Assembly (NCBI RefSeq): GCF_009870125.1 | Contig: NC_046681.1 | Span: 8,631,001 to 8,695,000, forward strand | Direction of reading: 5' to 3' | Source of the DNA: Drosophila pseudoobscura | Taxonomy: Eukaryota; Arthropoda; Insecta; Diptera; Drosophilidae | DNA: 64,000 nt | In this document: positions 1 to 11,813 of the stretch, one piece after another | Layout of the letters: each line of letters begins with the position of its first letter | Position numbering within the stretch: the stretch's first letter is position 1 | Made by a program: the position numbers and the translations under genes | Notes under the pieces: model-generated | Seen by the model: the letters and a program-made list of their open reading frames with translations, nothing else | Databases searched by the model: none | Told to the model about the DNA's origin: nothing

Positions 1-219
1 AGGTTAACAATAAAACAACATGTTTTGCTTCCCTTTGTTTGTTTCAAGTTAGACAACACCTTCATACTTGATGAGTATACGTTCCTGTCTTTTAGATAAC
101 AGCAATCAAGTGGCTGTGACACAATTCAATTAATTAACGGTCTAGAGAGCATTCCAGTCCACACACAGACAGACAGTCGGATCCCAAAATAGGGACATTG
201 ACATTGAACACCACACTGA

Positions 220-560
220 AAAAAATCGGAACTGCCTGGTTTCTTTGAATCTATATGCTATAAAACTGCCAACGGCGTCTGCTGTATAATATCAATGCTG
301 ACTGCTGCGAAACTATGATGAAACTACTAGAGCTTGCTGGTATGAAACAACTACAACTGGTTGATATGAACCTTTTAAATGTGGCTGATATGAAACTATA
401 AGGTTGATTTTGGCTGATTAAGGCTGGTTTTGAAACTACTATCGGTGCCTGCAATTTAACTATCAAAGCAGACTGCTAGGTTAGGTATTAAAAACGCTTA
501 GAACTGGCTGCTGTGAATCTATTGCAGATCTCAGCTAGGATACTATTATAAGTATAAGTC
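220..560. repeat. Degenerate minisatellite, unit about 22-24 nt
   Basis: Segments resembling TGGCTGATATGAAACTAT recur roughly every 22-24 nt, for example near 299, 340, 360, 385, 420 and 500. Copies differ by substitutions and small indels. The array is old and has no coding potential. A weaker similar segment appears at 640-675. Confidence 0.5.
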
Positions 561-1011
561 TATAAGAATAATTTTTTTTCAAAATATTAAAGCTAATTAA
601 AAGACTGTTAAGGTGACAGCATTGAAACTATTAATTCTGTCGGCTATGAGACTTTAAGAGGTGCTATGAAATTATTAAAAAAAAGTTACTACAAATCTAT
701 TAAATATGGGTTGGAGCATTTTGTGCAACCAGAAAACGAATGTATTCGGATTTTTACCTAAATATGGGACATCATTGATCTTTATAATTGTGGGCTGAAG
801 ACTCTGTTGGAGAAAATCGAAATAAATCTTGCACTCTTATTTATACTGCAAATCGGAACCACTGAAAAATGAGAAGCTAAATAAAAGTGTATTCACTACA
901 GGACAGTCGGTAAGCCGAGCGGGTTTTTTTAATTTTCGCTCTCTCAAATTGTACTTCTTCCTTGTTACTCATTTCAAACATAGGCGCGCAGCTCAATTAT
1001 CCAGTCGATAG

Positions 1012-1019
1012 TATCGATA
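1012..1019. promoter_or_regulatory. DRE (DNA replication-related element) core
   Basis: A perfect TATCGATA palindrome, with a partial copy (GTCGATAG) just before it. In Drosophila this is the DREF/BEAF-32 binding core at housekeeping promoters, so a transcription start may lie nearby. No coding exon next to it is evident, so the target gene is unknown. Confidence 0.5.
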
Positions 1020-1834
1020 GCCGTTTGGTGGGAGGGATTTTCATCGCAACAATGAGTATCGTTCCAAGCACAGTGAACGATCACCCTATTGTACACCAGT
1101 AGAAATTTTAGCATAGTTGAGGTGTAAGATGAGGAATAGAATAAGGAATAGATCCACAAGAATAATTATTATTATTAGTATTATTTCCCGCGGTCTAAAT
1201 AAAGAAGGCATAAGTGGGCTAAGATCTTTTCCTTCCATTATGTACAGGGTGACCGGGTGCGGTATTTTTCATACTTAATAAAAGGTATATTTCAGAACAA
1301 ATGGTATAGAAACTTCCACCCGGAGGTTATTTGGATTTTCGCTCTCAAATCGTACTTACGTGTATCATTTATTCCAGTAGATTGCATTTAAATCCTCATT
1401 TTCTCTCATTTACTTTCAGACAATTTCTATTTGGCGCGGACAATGATGGCCTAATTGAAAGTGTTCGGTTCTCTCGCTCTCTTCAAATCGGTAAACGCTC
1501 TCTTTTTCGCTCTTTCTGAATCGGGTATGAATCGGTAGCAATAATGAATTTCATTCATTCATTGTAAGGGCCAGACTCATGTGCCGAGAAAACGGGTCCG
1601 CAACATGGGCAACATTCTGCATACCCTAAGAAAAAGGATATAGCACTGCGGAAATGTTTGTCATTTCAACGAAATTTTGAAGCTAATGCATTAATACGTT
1701 TAATATATATTTATTTGAGAAAATTTATATATGTAATATATAGGGTATATAAATGTCCATACTCAGGTTGATCAGCAACAAGTATTCAATTACCAGCAAC
1801 ATTCACGTGACAAAATTGCGACTGGTTTTTTGTG

Positions 1835-2205
1835 GAACTTTTTTGTTGAAACCTTGTTGCAGTCAAAATACAATAAATGGGAGTACTTAAAAGTAATTAA
1901 TCTTGTAGAAAATTTAACCATCAAAGGGGAAAAACTATGTGGGCAGAGCTAAAAATCTTAGTTAGCCAGAATTATTCAACGGAATATCAAAATTGAGCAA
2001 TAGGAACATCTATCCGTTTTTTTTTCGACCTTTTTCTCTGAAACCCTTTTTTTAGACTTAATCCAATAAAAGCAAGTATTTAAAATAAGCCAGTCAAGTA
2101 GTAAATATGTTCATTATTGGGATAAAACTATGTGAGCAGGGTTGAGAGATCTATCTAGTTAGTAATATTCGATGGAATATCAAAAACGAGGAATATGTAT
2201 AATAT
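1835..2205. repeat. Tandem duplication, unit about 193 nt, two diverged copies
   Basis: Three anchor strings recur with a constant offset: CAATAAA at 1871 and 2064 (a little under/over 193), AAAACTATGTG at 1931 and 2124, and GGAATATCAAAA at 1981 and 2174. The copies have diverged substantially between the anchors. Non-coding. Confidence 0.65.
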
Positions 2206-3578
2206 AACTTTAATTCTTCAGTATATATACGGTATATTTTTGAAGTGTGGCCGTATATTTTGGTATATTTCTGAGGGTCGGCGGTATATTTAACCGATAA
2301 ATCCGATAAATGGCATTGATGTAAACATAAAAACCCAGCTAGTGGAATTGACGCGAAAAAATGCTATAGCGGTGACGGTGAGTTAGCTTGATTATTTGTA
2401 TATAGTGGAATATGTTATGTGTTATGTGTGACTTAGCCAAATAAAACTTTGTGGTCGAATCACCATTGTAGACGTGGACAGAAAAAATGTTTGCCGTATG
2501 CAAGTTTCTGCATATATATGCATGTAGTGTGTGTATGTGCATGCGTGTGTGTAGCATAAACGGCTGCTTTTGCCACAAAGGGTGAAAGAAAAGAACCAAA
2601 GCATATACATTTTTATACGTACTTACGTACGTATACTCCATGCTCTGGCTATACATACTTATTGGGGATGTAACTATTCTAGAAGTTTGATGGCAATCAG
2701 AGCGCCCTCCATGCGTTACCCCTGGCAACATCTTGTTTTCTTGCAAACAGCTCACGCACACACTCATGCGCAAATATACGCACACACACATGAATACCAA
2801 AGAAAAACACTTGAGATCAAGGTAAAGGAAAAGTAATAAGGTGCTGAATGAATTATGAGTGGGCGGAAAGCTCGATTTTTGTGAATGATTCGTGTCCATG
2901 CCAAAAGTAATCCTCGACAGGCTGAGTGCACGCACAATCTGAATTTTGTATTTATTTATACGCGCTGTCCAAGTTCCGTCTCATTAGCGGCTTTTCAGAC
3001 GTCAGCAGCAGGCGACGGCAAGAAGAAATACATTTACATAAAGTGTATATCAGTGTTTGTGTGTCTGTTTGTATGTATGTTATTCTACAGTTAAATGCTT
3101 GCTCTTTACATTACTTTGAGCTGAGCTGAGCTTCTGTGATTGAGATTATGCAACTCTCAGTCTCTCTCTTTCTCTCACTCTCTTTCTGTCTCTATCGCTC
3201 TGTGTTTTCTTCAATTCGTTTAATGGAAATTGCCCCGTCCAATAAAGCTGCTTCTAGCTGTGGTTCCCTTTCTCCCACTATCTTCTGGTTACATGTATGG
3301 GGTTATCATCGATGAATTTACTTAATTGCGCCGTCAGCTGATAAGCCCCGTTGCCTGTGTGTGTGTGTTGTTTTCCTACCCTCCAATATTTGCCTATTGG
3401 TATTTTCGACCCAACTAATTTAATTATTGTCTTTTATTCGTGGCACTCTTTTTTTTGCCACATTTTTCGCGTGTGTTGGTGCTAGTGTTTTTGTTATTTC
3501 TGCCTTAAAGCTATTTTTGAATTATATTATTTACTTTTTTGGCCGAGCAATTTCAGGCAGTTTTATTCTTTTTTTCCA

Positions 3579-3624
3579 AAAACTAAAAGAAGGAGTGTGC
3601 CAAATAATCCGTTGTGAAATTCAT
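3579..3624 (+). repeat. 46-nt dispersed repeat, copy 1
   Basis: Matches 5121-5166 at 42 of 46 positions (my alignment by eye), in the same orientation 1.54 kb apart. The shared core is GGAGTGTGCCAAATAATCC. It may be a relic of a mobile element or a duplicated regulatory segment. No terminal repeats are visible. Confidence 0.6.
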
Positions 3625-5120
3625 GGCCAAACAGCCAAAAATCGAAATAAAGGCGAACTTTCCACCATTCTATATATAAACTCTCTAAGCTCAACGCGCC
3701 ATGGCATTTAAACACAAATTTTATGCTATTTCCTACACACCTGGAAATTCAAATTTCGAGCTTCCTTGTGACTATTTGTACATACATAGCGCCACAGCTA
3801 ACCTCTGTTATATAAATTTTATCAAAAAAAAACCTATGTATTTGATTTAAAAGTTCCACAAGAAGAAGTTTCAAAAGTTTTCCAGTGCCCCCTTCTGGTC
3901 AAAACAGAATCTTGTCTTTACTCATTGATTTCATTTAAACAGAAATTTGATTTTGCAGTTGCTATCACCTTTCAAAGAAACGAAAAAAGAAGTGTTTTCC
4001 TTTGGTTGAATTACATATATAAAGATAACAAGAATTTCATGATACGCATATCATCTATGCGTTTACCAATTGGCAAAGTGTTCGTAGATAGTATTGCACT
4101 AAGTAAACACCCCTGCTATTGTTATTAAAAATAATAAACACCCAAGTAAAGTGTTTTTTTTATAGCCCGTCGATTGGAAGCATTTTTGTCGGCAATTCGC
4201 GATTAACTAGCTTCACAGCCACGTCTTAATATATGTACATATGAGTGACTAAAAACTTCAATCGGTGTGGCTTTACTGCAATAAAATACAATCGATAATG
4301 TTTGTGTTATTTTTCTTTTAGTTTTCTCCAACTCGCGGTGTCTCTAAAAGTGGGGAATTTTGACTGCAGACGACTCTTATCGCAAGCTTGCCTTTTTTAT
4401 TAACTTGATATTGTCAGTGAACTAGTCTCGAAAGTCTCCATGGTGTGCACGGCGGCCGATCGATACGAAATGTGATTTATTGGCATTCCATATTCATCCA
4501 TCTTGATCACACTTTCGCGGCCAATGGTTTATAATATTGACTGCTGCAATGAACAAACATATCCACATAAAGCTTGCGTATATGTATACTGCCCTCTTAT
4601 CAGCTTTTTCCCAACGTCTGGCTGACTGGCCATTAAAAATATATACATATGTACAATATTTGCGCCTTCCATTTGAGCGAATATCGTACGGGGGTCAGTC
4701 ACACCCGGACACAGAACGAGAGGAATATTATTTAATAATTTCCTTTTATAGTTTTTCCGTCGTTCCGGCTTTCGACCCGCCATTGAGTAATCTGGGGTGG
4801 GGAACGCGGTCGGTCGTAATTGTTTTGTTGATGCAGGTTGTGGTTTTGGGGTGGAAATTTATTTGATATTTTGCTTATAAACAAAAAGGGAAATTTAAAG
4901 AAATTCTGATTCAAAATATGAAAAACAAACTTATTCAGAGAGATATAAAAAGAACGAACATATAGTATATGTGCCTATATTTATTCTTATAAATATGTAT
5001 CTATTTTAAAGTATTATCAAGCAACAGAAAGAAAGATCTAGATGCAAAAACGGCACGTCCTTGCTCCGAACTGCTGTCATGGCTCCTGTTGTGGGAATTG
5101 CTCTTGCTTCGAGATTTAAT

Positions 5121-5166
5121 AAAACTAAAAGGGGGAGTGTGCCAAATAATCCCTTGTGAAATTTAT
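5121..5166 (+). repeat. 46-nt dispersed repeat, copy 2
   Basis: Partner of the segment at 3579-3624, with four differences. Similarity ends abruptly on both sides, which argues against an extended segmental duplication. Confidence 0.6.
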
Positions 5167-6000
5167 AGTGAAAAACAAAATACATTTCCCATGAGTGAAC
5201 GGACACATGAACTGAGACCATACATCCATGTTCCACTAACATCCGTAAATGTAAAAGTGCTGCTTATTTCATAAGCATTTATTATTATTACATGAATGTT
5301 AACTGAGCTTGCTCTTTCGGCCACTTTTTACCTGAATTTAACCTTATTCAAGGTTTCGTGTGAGCTTATTATTTGAAGTACCTTAAAGCCAGAGTTCTAT
5401 TTTCTAACTCTGGCATTAAGTATGCCTGGTTCTTGCGCTGGTTCTGAAGTTTCATTCAAATTACGAGTCTAGATTGCGTGCAGACAGAGAAATAAATAAA
5501 TGAAGAGATGGCGAAGCAGAGGAGCAGGGCCCTGCTCCCACATTCGACGCTATTATGCATTATTCAGAAAGAAGAGACGCTCGAAAAGGCGCTGGGATAT
5601 ACTTAGTGTTTGTATTTGAATTATACATTCCTTCCCGCCCGTTTCATTTTCCATTTTCATTTCCATATTCAATTTAACCAAAGTTGTGCGTCGCCATTTG
5701 GACACGCAAGTGGCCCTTCACCATTCGTTGTCTATGACCGAGCAGCGCTTGCCTACCCGTCGTTCTATTTGTAATATTTACCTAACTCTATTGATTTTAG
5801 TTCCCTTTAGCTCCGTTCTTTATTTCGTAATCCAATGGGGAGTGAGGGAGGAGTGAAGGAGTGGTGGTGGCCCTTTTTCGGGGATAATGACAAAATCAAT
5901 AATAGCCAAAAAAGAAAAAGAAATACTAATATGTGTGTTCATTTTCTCCCTGCAGGTGTACTATGCGACCATATAAATATCTAAGATTACATACGGAAAA

Positions 6001-9000
6001 ATGGAAGCAGTATCGAAGATTCCCCTGATATTGTCTGCCTTGCTCGTCGTCTTTGTTTTGGCCGCTGCCGCTGCCACTGCCTCCCAGCCTGGGTCTGGGT
6101 CCGGGTCCGTCAGCAGCAGCTGCCTCACCACCTACAGCAGCAATGCAGATGCTGCTGTAGCCCAGCAACACCACCTGCAGCCGCACCAAACACAGATAAG
6201 GGCCAGGACACGGTCCTGGCAGGAGCACGAGTTCTCGCTACTGGGCTACAAATTCCATCTGCCATTCGTGGGGCATGCGGTGGATGCGGATCTAGATGAT
6301 AGTGAGAGTGATGGGGGATTGTGGCTGGACGAGCTGGATGATGCCGATGAGGCCACAGAGGAGATTGAGGAGCACGAGCTGGGCTCCGACAGCAGCGTAG
6401 TAACAGCCGATAACGTGTTCAAGCTGAGGTGCCAGCATGTCGGCCTTGCTAGCGTCAATCAGGAGCTGTTGTCCAGAAGGAATGCCAACATCAACTATCA
6501 GCAGCTAATGCTTGACCATGTGCCTGCGGATGATCGGGTGCAGCTGCAAAAGCTGCAGCTGCAACAGTTCGAGAATGTCATAGAGTTGTCCTGGCTGGAG
6601 AGCGGATTGCGCGATGATCCACTTAAGGAGGTGCTGCTCGCCAAGGGGCAGCCGCACCGCTTCGAGCAGATGGAGCGTTTAGATCTCAGCGAGAATCGCT
6701 TGGAGTGCCTCCACTGGGCCCTGCCGCAGGCCATGCAACACCTGAAAGTACTTAAGATGAGCGGAAACCTTCTGGACAACAACTGCAGTCTGATCAATCT
6801 GCAGCATATGGGCCATCTGCAGGAGCTGCATTTGGACAGGAATGGCTTCAGGCTGCTGCCGCAGCACTTTCTGGGCCAATTGAACGAATTGCGGCTGCTC
6901 AATCTCAGCCAGAATCGGCTTGCAGAGCTGCCACGCAACATTTTCGAAGGTGGTGTGCAGCTGGAGAGGCTCTATTTGTCCAAGAACCGGCTGAGCGTAC
7001 TCCCCTTTCAGCTCTTCCAGACGGCACGCGACCTCCAAATGCTGGACCTCAGCGACAATCGTCTGCTCTCCTTCCCGGACAACTTCTTTGCACGCAACGG
7101 CCAACTGCGACAGCTGCATCTGCAGCGGAATCAGCTGAGATCCCTGGGCAGACACAGTCTGTACAATCTGCGTGAGCTGCGGCAGCTAGATCTCTCACAG
7201 AACTCACTGACCAGCATCGATCGCAAGGCGTTCGAGTCGCTGGGCCAACTCCTGGCCCTTAACATCTCGGGCAACAACCTCACGACACTGTCCTCCATCA
7301 TCTTCCAGCCGCTGCATGCTCTGCGGCAAATGGATCTTAGTCGGAACCAGTTCAAGCAGCTGCCCAGCGGTCTCTTCCAGAATCAGCGGGCTCTGGCCCT
7401 GCTCCGCATCGACGAGACGCCCATTGAGCATTTTTCCAACTGGATATCCCGCACCGATGAGTCGCTGGTGGATTCGCAGATACTGCATCGCCTGCGATAT
7501 CTGTCGCTGCAGCAGAATCCCCAGCTCACGGATTTGCCCGAGACGCTGTTCGCCAATGCCCGCAATCTGCGCGAATTGCTGCTGGCCGAGAACGGTCTGC
7601 GTCATCTGCCGACACAGATCTCGGGCCTGTCGCGCCTGCAGCGTCTTAGCTTGCGTGGCAATCGTTTGATCTCCCTGCCCGAGGGCCTTAAGGAGCTCAG
7701 CCAGCTGCACTACCTCAATATACTTGGGAACGAGTATGAATGCGACTGCAGCATGTACTGGCTGACCGCCTGGCTGGCCAACTCGAGCACCAGCCTCCGT
7801 CGACTGCCCGCCACGCATCCCAGCCAGACGCCTCTGGACTCTTACGAGAGCATTGATGACCAGATCGATGCGTTGAAGTGCCATTATGGCTATCCCGGGG
7901 ACATGCTGCGTGTCCTCAGCAATCTAAACTGTACCGTGCCCGTGGCAGTGCAGTCTTCCGAGCCGAAGATGCATCTACTTCTGACCACAGCCAAGTTGGA
8001 GTGCAACATAACTGGCAGCCCTGTGCCAGATATTATTTGGGTAAGGACACACATAGCCACCCTGTAGCCAGGTGCTTATTCGTTTCGTTACAGCTGACGC
8101 CCCGCAATAAGATCTTGCGACATCATGCCGATCCCGACAAGCGGCCCATAATTATCGAAAGCAATGAGGAGGATCGCCGCCTGCCGCCAAGCGCCCAAGA
8201 GCTGGCTGCCTTGATGGACGAGAGCTACGTTCAATCCATGAACTTTACGAGACAAAAGAGCCTCTACGGACGTCATGTGGTGCTGATGGAGAACGGATCG
8301 CTGCTGGTGCACAATATCTCGCGGGTGGACAGCGGCCTCTACACCTGCTATGCATTCAATGTAATGGGAAAAGCCTCAGCGGGTATACGGTATGACTGTC
8401 AAATTTTTTAGTATTTGAAAACCATCGAAACATTGCTAAATGACCTATTACTTTCCCACAACAGACTGTATATCGATCCGATTGTGTTTTATCGGGTGAA
8501 GATTGGCAGCTTGATTGCGGGGGCCGCGTCGGCTGCCGCCTTCCTGCTGCTCACCCTCATAGTGCAGGGTGTGCGGAGCTGCCTCTCGCGTTGGGGCATC
8601 TGTGATCGTTTTTATTGCTGTGCCAATCGTAACAAGAAGTCGCCGAGGGCGCGTCAGATCTATGCGATGCTCGACAACATTGAGAGCTACAAGAGCCAGC
8701 AGCTGGAAAGACTGAGGGAGAACTATGCCCAGCAGGTGCATCGCATTCGGGAGAACTGCGCCCAGCAGGTCGAATGGATATCGAGCAGCTACACCTCCCA
8801 GGCCAAGCACATTAAAGACTTCCGGGACATTGGCTCGAATCATTTGACGGCGCTGAAGGATCAGTACAACGATCAAGTGAAGAAGGTGCGCGACTACTCC
8901 ACGGGCCAGTTGAGCTGGGTGCGGGAAAATTATGTCTTCCAGCGGAACAAGATCCGGAAGTTCAGTGCCCATCAAGTGCTGCGTCTCCGGGAGGGCTACA

Positions 9001-10038
9001 AGTACCAGCAGCAGAGCCTCAACAAGGTGCTGGAGAATTTGCCCAGCTTTTACTTTGAGAATTGTCGCGGACGCTGTGAGGAGGATATAGCCGAGGGTAA
9101 GATCTAATCCATAGCTGATCCATTGAATCTCTTAAATGCATCTCTCTCTCTCTCTCTCTGTAGACATAGACTGCTATTTCAAAAGTCAAATGGAGCTGGC
9201 TGGCTCCAATGAGCTGAGTATACAGAAAATCAAATTACATTGGGCCGCTAACAATGCCGCCAGTAGGGCATCAATCTATTACACACCCCCGGACGATGAT
9301 GATCTGCGCTTGTCGCATTTAAATCTTCAACACACGCCGATTCACATCAACTACATTGATGAGAATCTCGATCAGCAGAAGCAGCTGGAGCATGACTTCA
9401 AAATGGATCCACATCTGCTGTTGTTCGATGCCTCACGTCTTTACCTGAATCCCGAGGGAGCCAGCAGCAGTGGCCAGGCAGCTGCTATGGCGGCTGCCCT
9501 TGCTTTAGCCCAATGCAGCAGCGTCGAGGACAACAATCAAGAGCAAGAGGAGGAAATGCAGCCTTTGACGCAGATCAATCGACTCGATCTGGAGTCGAAT
9601 GATGTAAAGAGCTCCAAATCGTGTCCGGCCATTTATAAGGTGTCCAAGCAGCGGGATGGCAGCACGCTGCACGAGCTGCTGACCAAGGACGGTGTGCCGC
9701 ATCAGATGCTGCGCCTGAATCCTGTCGAAAGCACGTTGGCCGTGCAACCGAAAAAGGAGAAGTTGAACATTATACTGGACGAGTGTGGAAAGGCCTCGCT
9801 GTGCAACGCCGAGCAAGAGCAGCAGCAGGAACAGCAGCATCATCAGGCGAATGAAGCGAATGAAGGCTCCCCCGGTACTGACACACCGCCATCGGTTTCC
9901 ACTTGCGACTCCAACAGCCTAGCTGGCAGTTGCAGTGATGTTTGCCCATCGCCCAGCAAGCTGGACAACGCCTCACGGTTGCTTCCATCATCATCATTAA
10001 CTGCTTCTCCGCTCCATGCAGTAGCTGCCGAAACTTAG
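6001..10038 (+). CDS. CG16974: LRR-Ig transmembrane receptor with hendecad-repeat tail
   Basis: Four coding exons joined in frame: 6001-8040, 8094-8389, 8465-9096, 9164-10038, giving about 1280 aa. An N-terminal signal peptide ([18 protein letters not shown]-type hydrophobic stretch) is followed by 15 leucine-rich repeats (for example [22 protein letters not shown]), a Cys-rich C-terminal cap ([12 protein letters not shown]), one Ig-like domain split by intron 1 (closing with [11 protein letters not shown]), a transmembrane helix ([20 protein letters not shown]) and a cytoplasmic tail of about 470 residues. The tail starts with Cys and basic residues, then nine 11-residue repeats at 8712-9017, then a low-complexity Gln/Glu/Ser region. 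It is a cell-surface adhesion or signalling protein; the ligand is unknown. The 5' UTR exon begins at 5956 after a CTCCCTGCAG acceptor and holds a 21-codon upstream ORF (5963-6028) that overlaps the start codon. The assignment to CG16974 rests on architecture and adjacency to Sfmbt, and is moderately sure. Confidence 0.9.
8712..9017 (+). repeat. Coding 11-residue (hendecad) repeat array, nine units
   Basis: Inside the LRR-Ig gene tail, 102 codons read as consecutive units: [33 protein letters not shown], a 14-residue unit, [55 protein letters not shown]. The consensus is [LIV]-R-[ED]-x-Y-x-x-Q-V-x-x. An 11-residue hydrophobic periodicity is what a right-handed or straight hendecad coiled coil shows, so the tail probably oligomerises. 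Confidence 0.8.
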
Positions 10039-11012
10039 AGATTTTTTTTTATAAATATTATTTGTATACACAACAACAAAACAGATGAAGGAGGAAGTAT
10101 GAATAGAAGCGACGATAAACGGAGCAAACACATATGCAAATGAAAGTTAATGTTAAATGATAATGGTAAATACTAAATACACGTACATTTGTAAGGCAGC
10201 AAACAATAATTACGTTTAGAATTAATTAGTGAAACTTAATGAATTCAACATGCTGAACATTCAAAGGTCTTTCAAGCACACAGCGAGAACAAAACTAACA
10301 AAACATAAATTATATACCCTAACAACCTACTTATATGCCTGAAATTAAAGAATTTTCGAAACTACCTATCGCTAAGGTAATCACGTTATCATCTCATGTC
10401 AATAATACTTCAAAAGAATGCCTCTCCCAGCCCATTTGTGATTTCATTCTACATTACGTAGTAGTAGTAGCTCTACATATATAGAACATCAAATCCATAA
10501 AGAGCAAGAGACGAACCGAATCTAGCAAGAAGTCGTATTTTAAAGCTAAACCAACAAATTTTAATCAAATTCTAGACAACAAAAATGTATCGGAAAAACA
10601 AATGATTTCAAAAATAAAATGTTTACTATAAAAACAAATTTAAACATAAATTTGGAAGCATTGGACGTCAATTGGTTCCTCAATGCAGTTAAGTCGGTCT
10701 GTTTCGGTCGTGAGAATCCAATAACAAAATACACAGTCTTCTGGGTACACCGAGTCTCGGTCCCAAGGAACCAAAAACAACTGATTTCTTGGGCGTGACA
10801 CAGCAAATTGCTAAACTGATAAAATACATCTTGGTATCTAATAGTATTTAGTTTAGTATTCTTTTCCTTTTCACAGATCCCAGTAGGCTTCTAAAATGAC
10901 ATTAGCATTGTGTCTGTGCTGTGCTTTCATGTTTTGATTCAGAGTCGTAAGCAGACGTTTGACAAAGGAATACATTTTATTTCTCCTAAAATAAATCAAT
11001 TGTTTCGATATC
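10039..11012 (+). other. 3' UTR of the LRR-Ig gene and intergenic spacer
   Basis: AT-rich, without protein-like frames. An AATAAA at 10613-10618 is the likely poly(A) signal of the LRR-Ig gene, giving a 3' UTR near 600 nt. Downstream, a TTTTCCTTTTCACAG acceptor-like string ends at 10876. It is followed by a 13-codon upstream ORF starting at ATG 10896, before the p32-like start codon. Confidence 0.55.
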
Positions 11013-11813
11013 ATGTCCAGACTTATAAAGGCCTTGCAAATGTTTCCACGGGCATTAGCCAAATGCGGTTTGTCGTCGCCTCCTGTCACCATTCAACGCC
11101 GCACAATCGCACTCAGTTTCTGGCCCATGCAGAAGGACATCAGCGATCCGGTGTTGGACCAGCTTTCGTCGGAGGACTTAACGGCTTTAAAGATAAGCCC
11201 AGCGCGGCGCAATCTTGTGTGTTTGCTTGCCACGGAAATGATTGCGGAAAGACTGGTAAAGCAACCCTTTGAATGTATGAATGGGTTTGAAGCCGTGTTT
11301 TGCGGCTCCGAAGTGAAGCTGATCAAAGAGGGGGTCGTGAATCCTGTCAACATAATTTTCAACGTCAGCAAAAGTATGGAACGTGGAAAGGACAAAGGCA
11401 TCGGACAATTATCCAATCCTTTCCGCATTATGCCCAATTTCGACGTGCGTTTCCCCTATGGTAACACACTGCTGTCCATCCATTGCAAATTCCTGTCGGA
11501 GGCCTTTAAAGATGGTGCACCGTTGCTGCAAGAACATCAGATCGATGTGTTTGAGATTCAGGCGATGTCGCTATTCGAGAAAGAGGATACCTATACTGTC
11601 AAGGCCAATATGATTGATGATAATCTATACTGGGCTGTCATGGATTTTCTGGCTGATCAGGGGATAACTAATGAATTCGCCATCAAGCTTTCAGATTTCT
11701 CCACATTCTATGAACATGACCAGTACATAAGGTTCTTAGAGAATCTATCGAAATTCGTAGTCCCACCACCACCAGTAATGGAGAGATACAATACTGATGA
11801 TTCTTCCAATTAA
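11013..11813 (+). CDS. p32/C1QBP (MAM33-family) mitochondrial matrix protein, intronless paralog
   Basis: Single open frame of 266 aa from an ATG. The first ~35 residues are rich in Arg/Lys and hydrophobics and free of Asp/Glu (MSRLIKALQMFPRALAK), like a mitochondrial presequence. The C-terminal third matches the diagnostic p32 fold region: LYWAVMDFLADQGI, then FAIKLSDFSTFYEHDQYIRFLENLSKFV, which aligns with the human C1QBP end (MDFLADRGV ... YITFLEDLKSFV, from memory). The family forms trimers in the matrix, binds RNA and supports mitochondrial translation. The body is less acidic than usual for p32, and the gene lacks introns. A duplicated or retroposed copy of the main Drosophila P32 gene is possible; that parentage is inference. 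Confidence 0.85.
   Translation: MSRLIKALQMFPRALAKCGLSSPPVTIQRRTIALSFWPMQKDISDPVLDQLSSEDLTALKISPARRNLVCLLATEMIAERLVKQPFECMNGFEAVFCGSEVKLIKEGVVNPVNIIFNVSKSMERGKDKGIGQLSNPFRIMPNFDVRFPYGNTLLSIHCKFLSEAFKDGAPLLQEHQIDVFEIQAMSLFEKEDTYTVKANMIDDNLYWAVMDFLADQGITNEFAIKLSDFSTFYEHDQYIRFLENLSKFVVPPPPVMERYNTDDSSN

Larger units (their letters stand above)
1..5955. other. Non-coding upstream region (about 6 kb)
   Basis: No reading frame here looks like a protein. The longest one, on the minus strand at 2339-2935, comes from TG/CA-rich low-complexity DNA. The stretch holds a degenerate ~22-24-nt repeat (about 220-560), a DRE (1012-1019), a ~190-nt tandem duplication (about 1835-2200), CT-rich tracts (3150-3200) and a pair of related 46-nt segments (3579 and 5121). 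It is probably 5' flank and/or first intron of the LRR-Ig gene, because an acceptor at 5954-5955 implies a non-coding exon further upstream. Confidence 0.6.

Noticed and set aside
2339-2935. 198-codon minus-strand frame
   Set aside because: Composition (His, Tyr, Cys, Val runs) follows the TG/CA-rich DNA; no domain, no splice context.
3427-3711. 94-codon frame with a hydrophobic start
   Set aside because: No Met-initiated conserved domain; overlaps the 46-nt dispersed repeat.
6679-7884. Long antisense frames opposite the LRR exon
   Set aside because: Shadows of repetitive Leu/Gln-rich coding sequence on the + strand.
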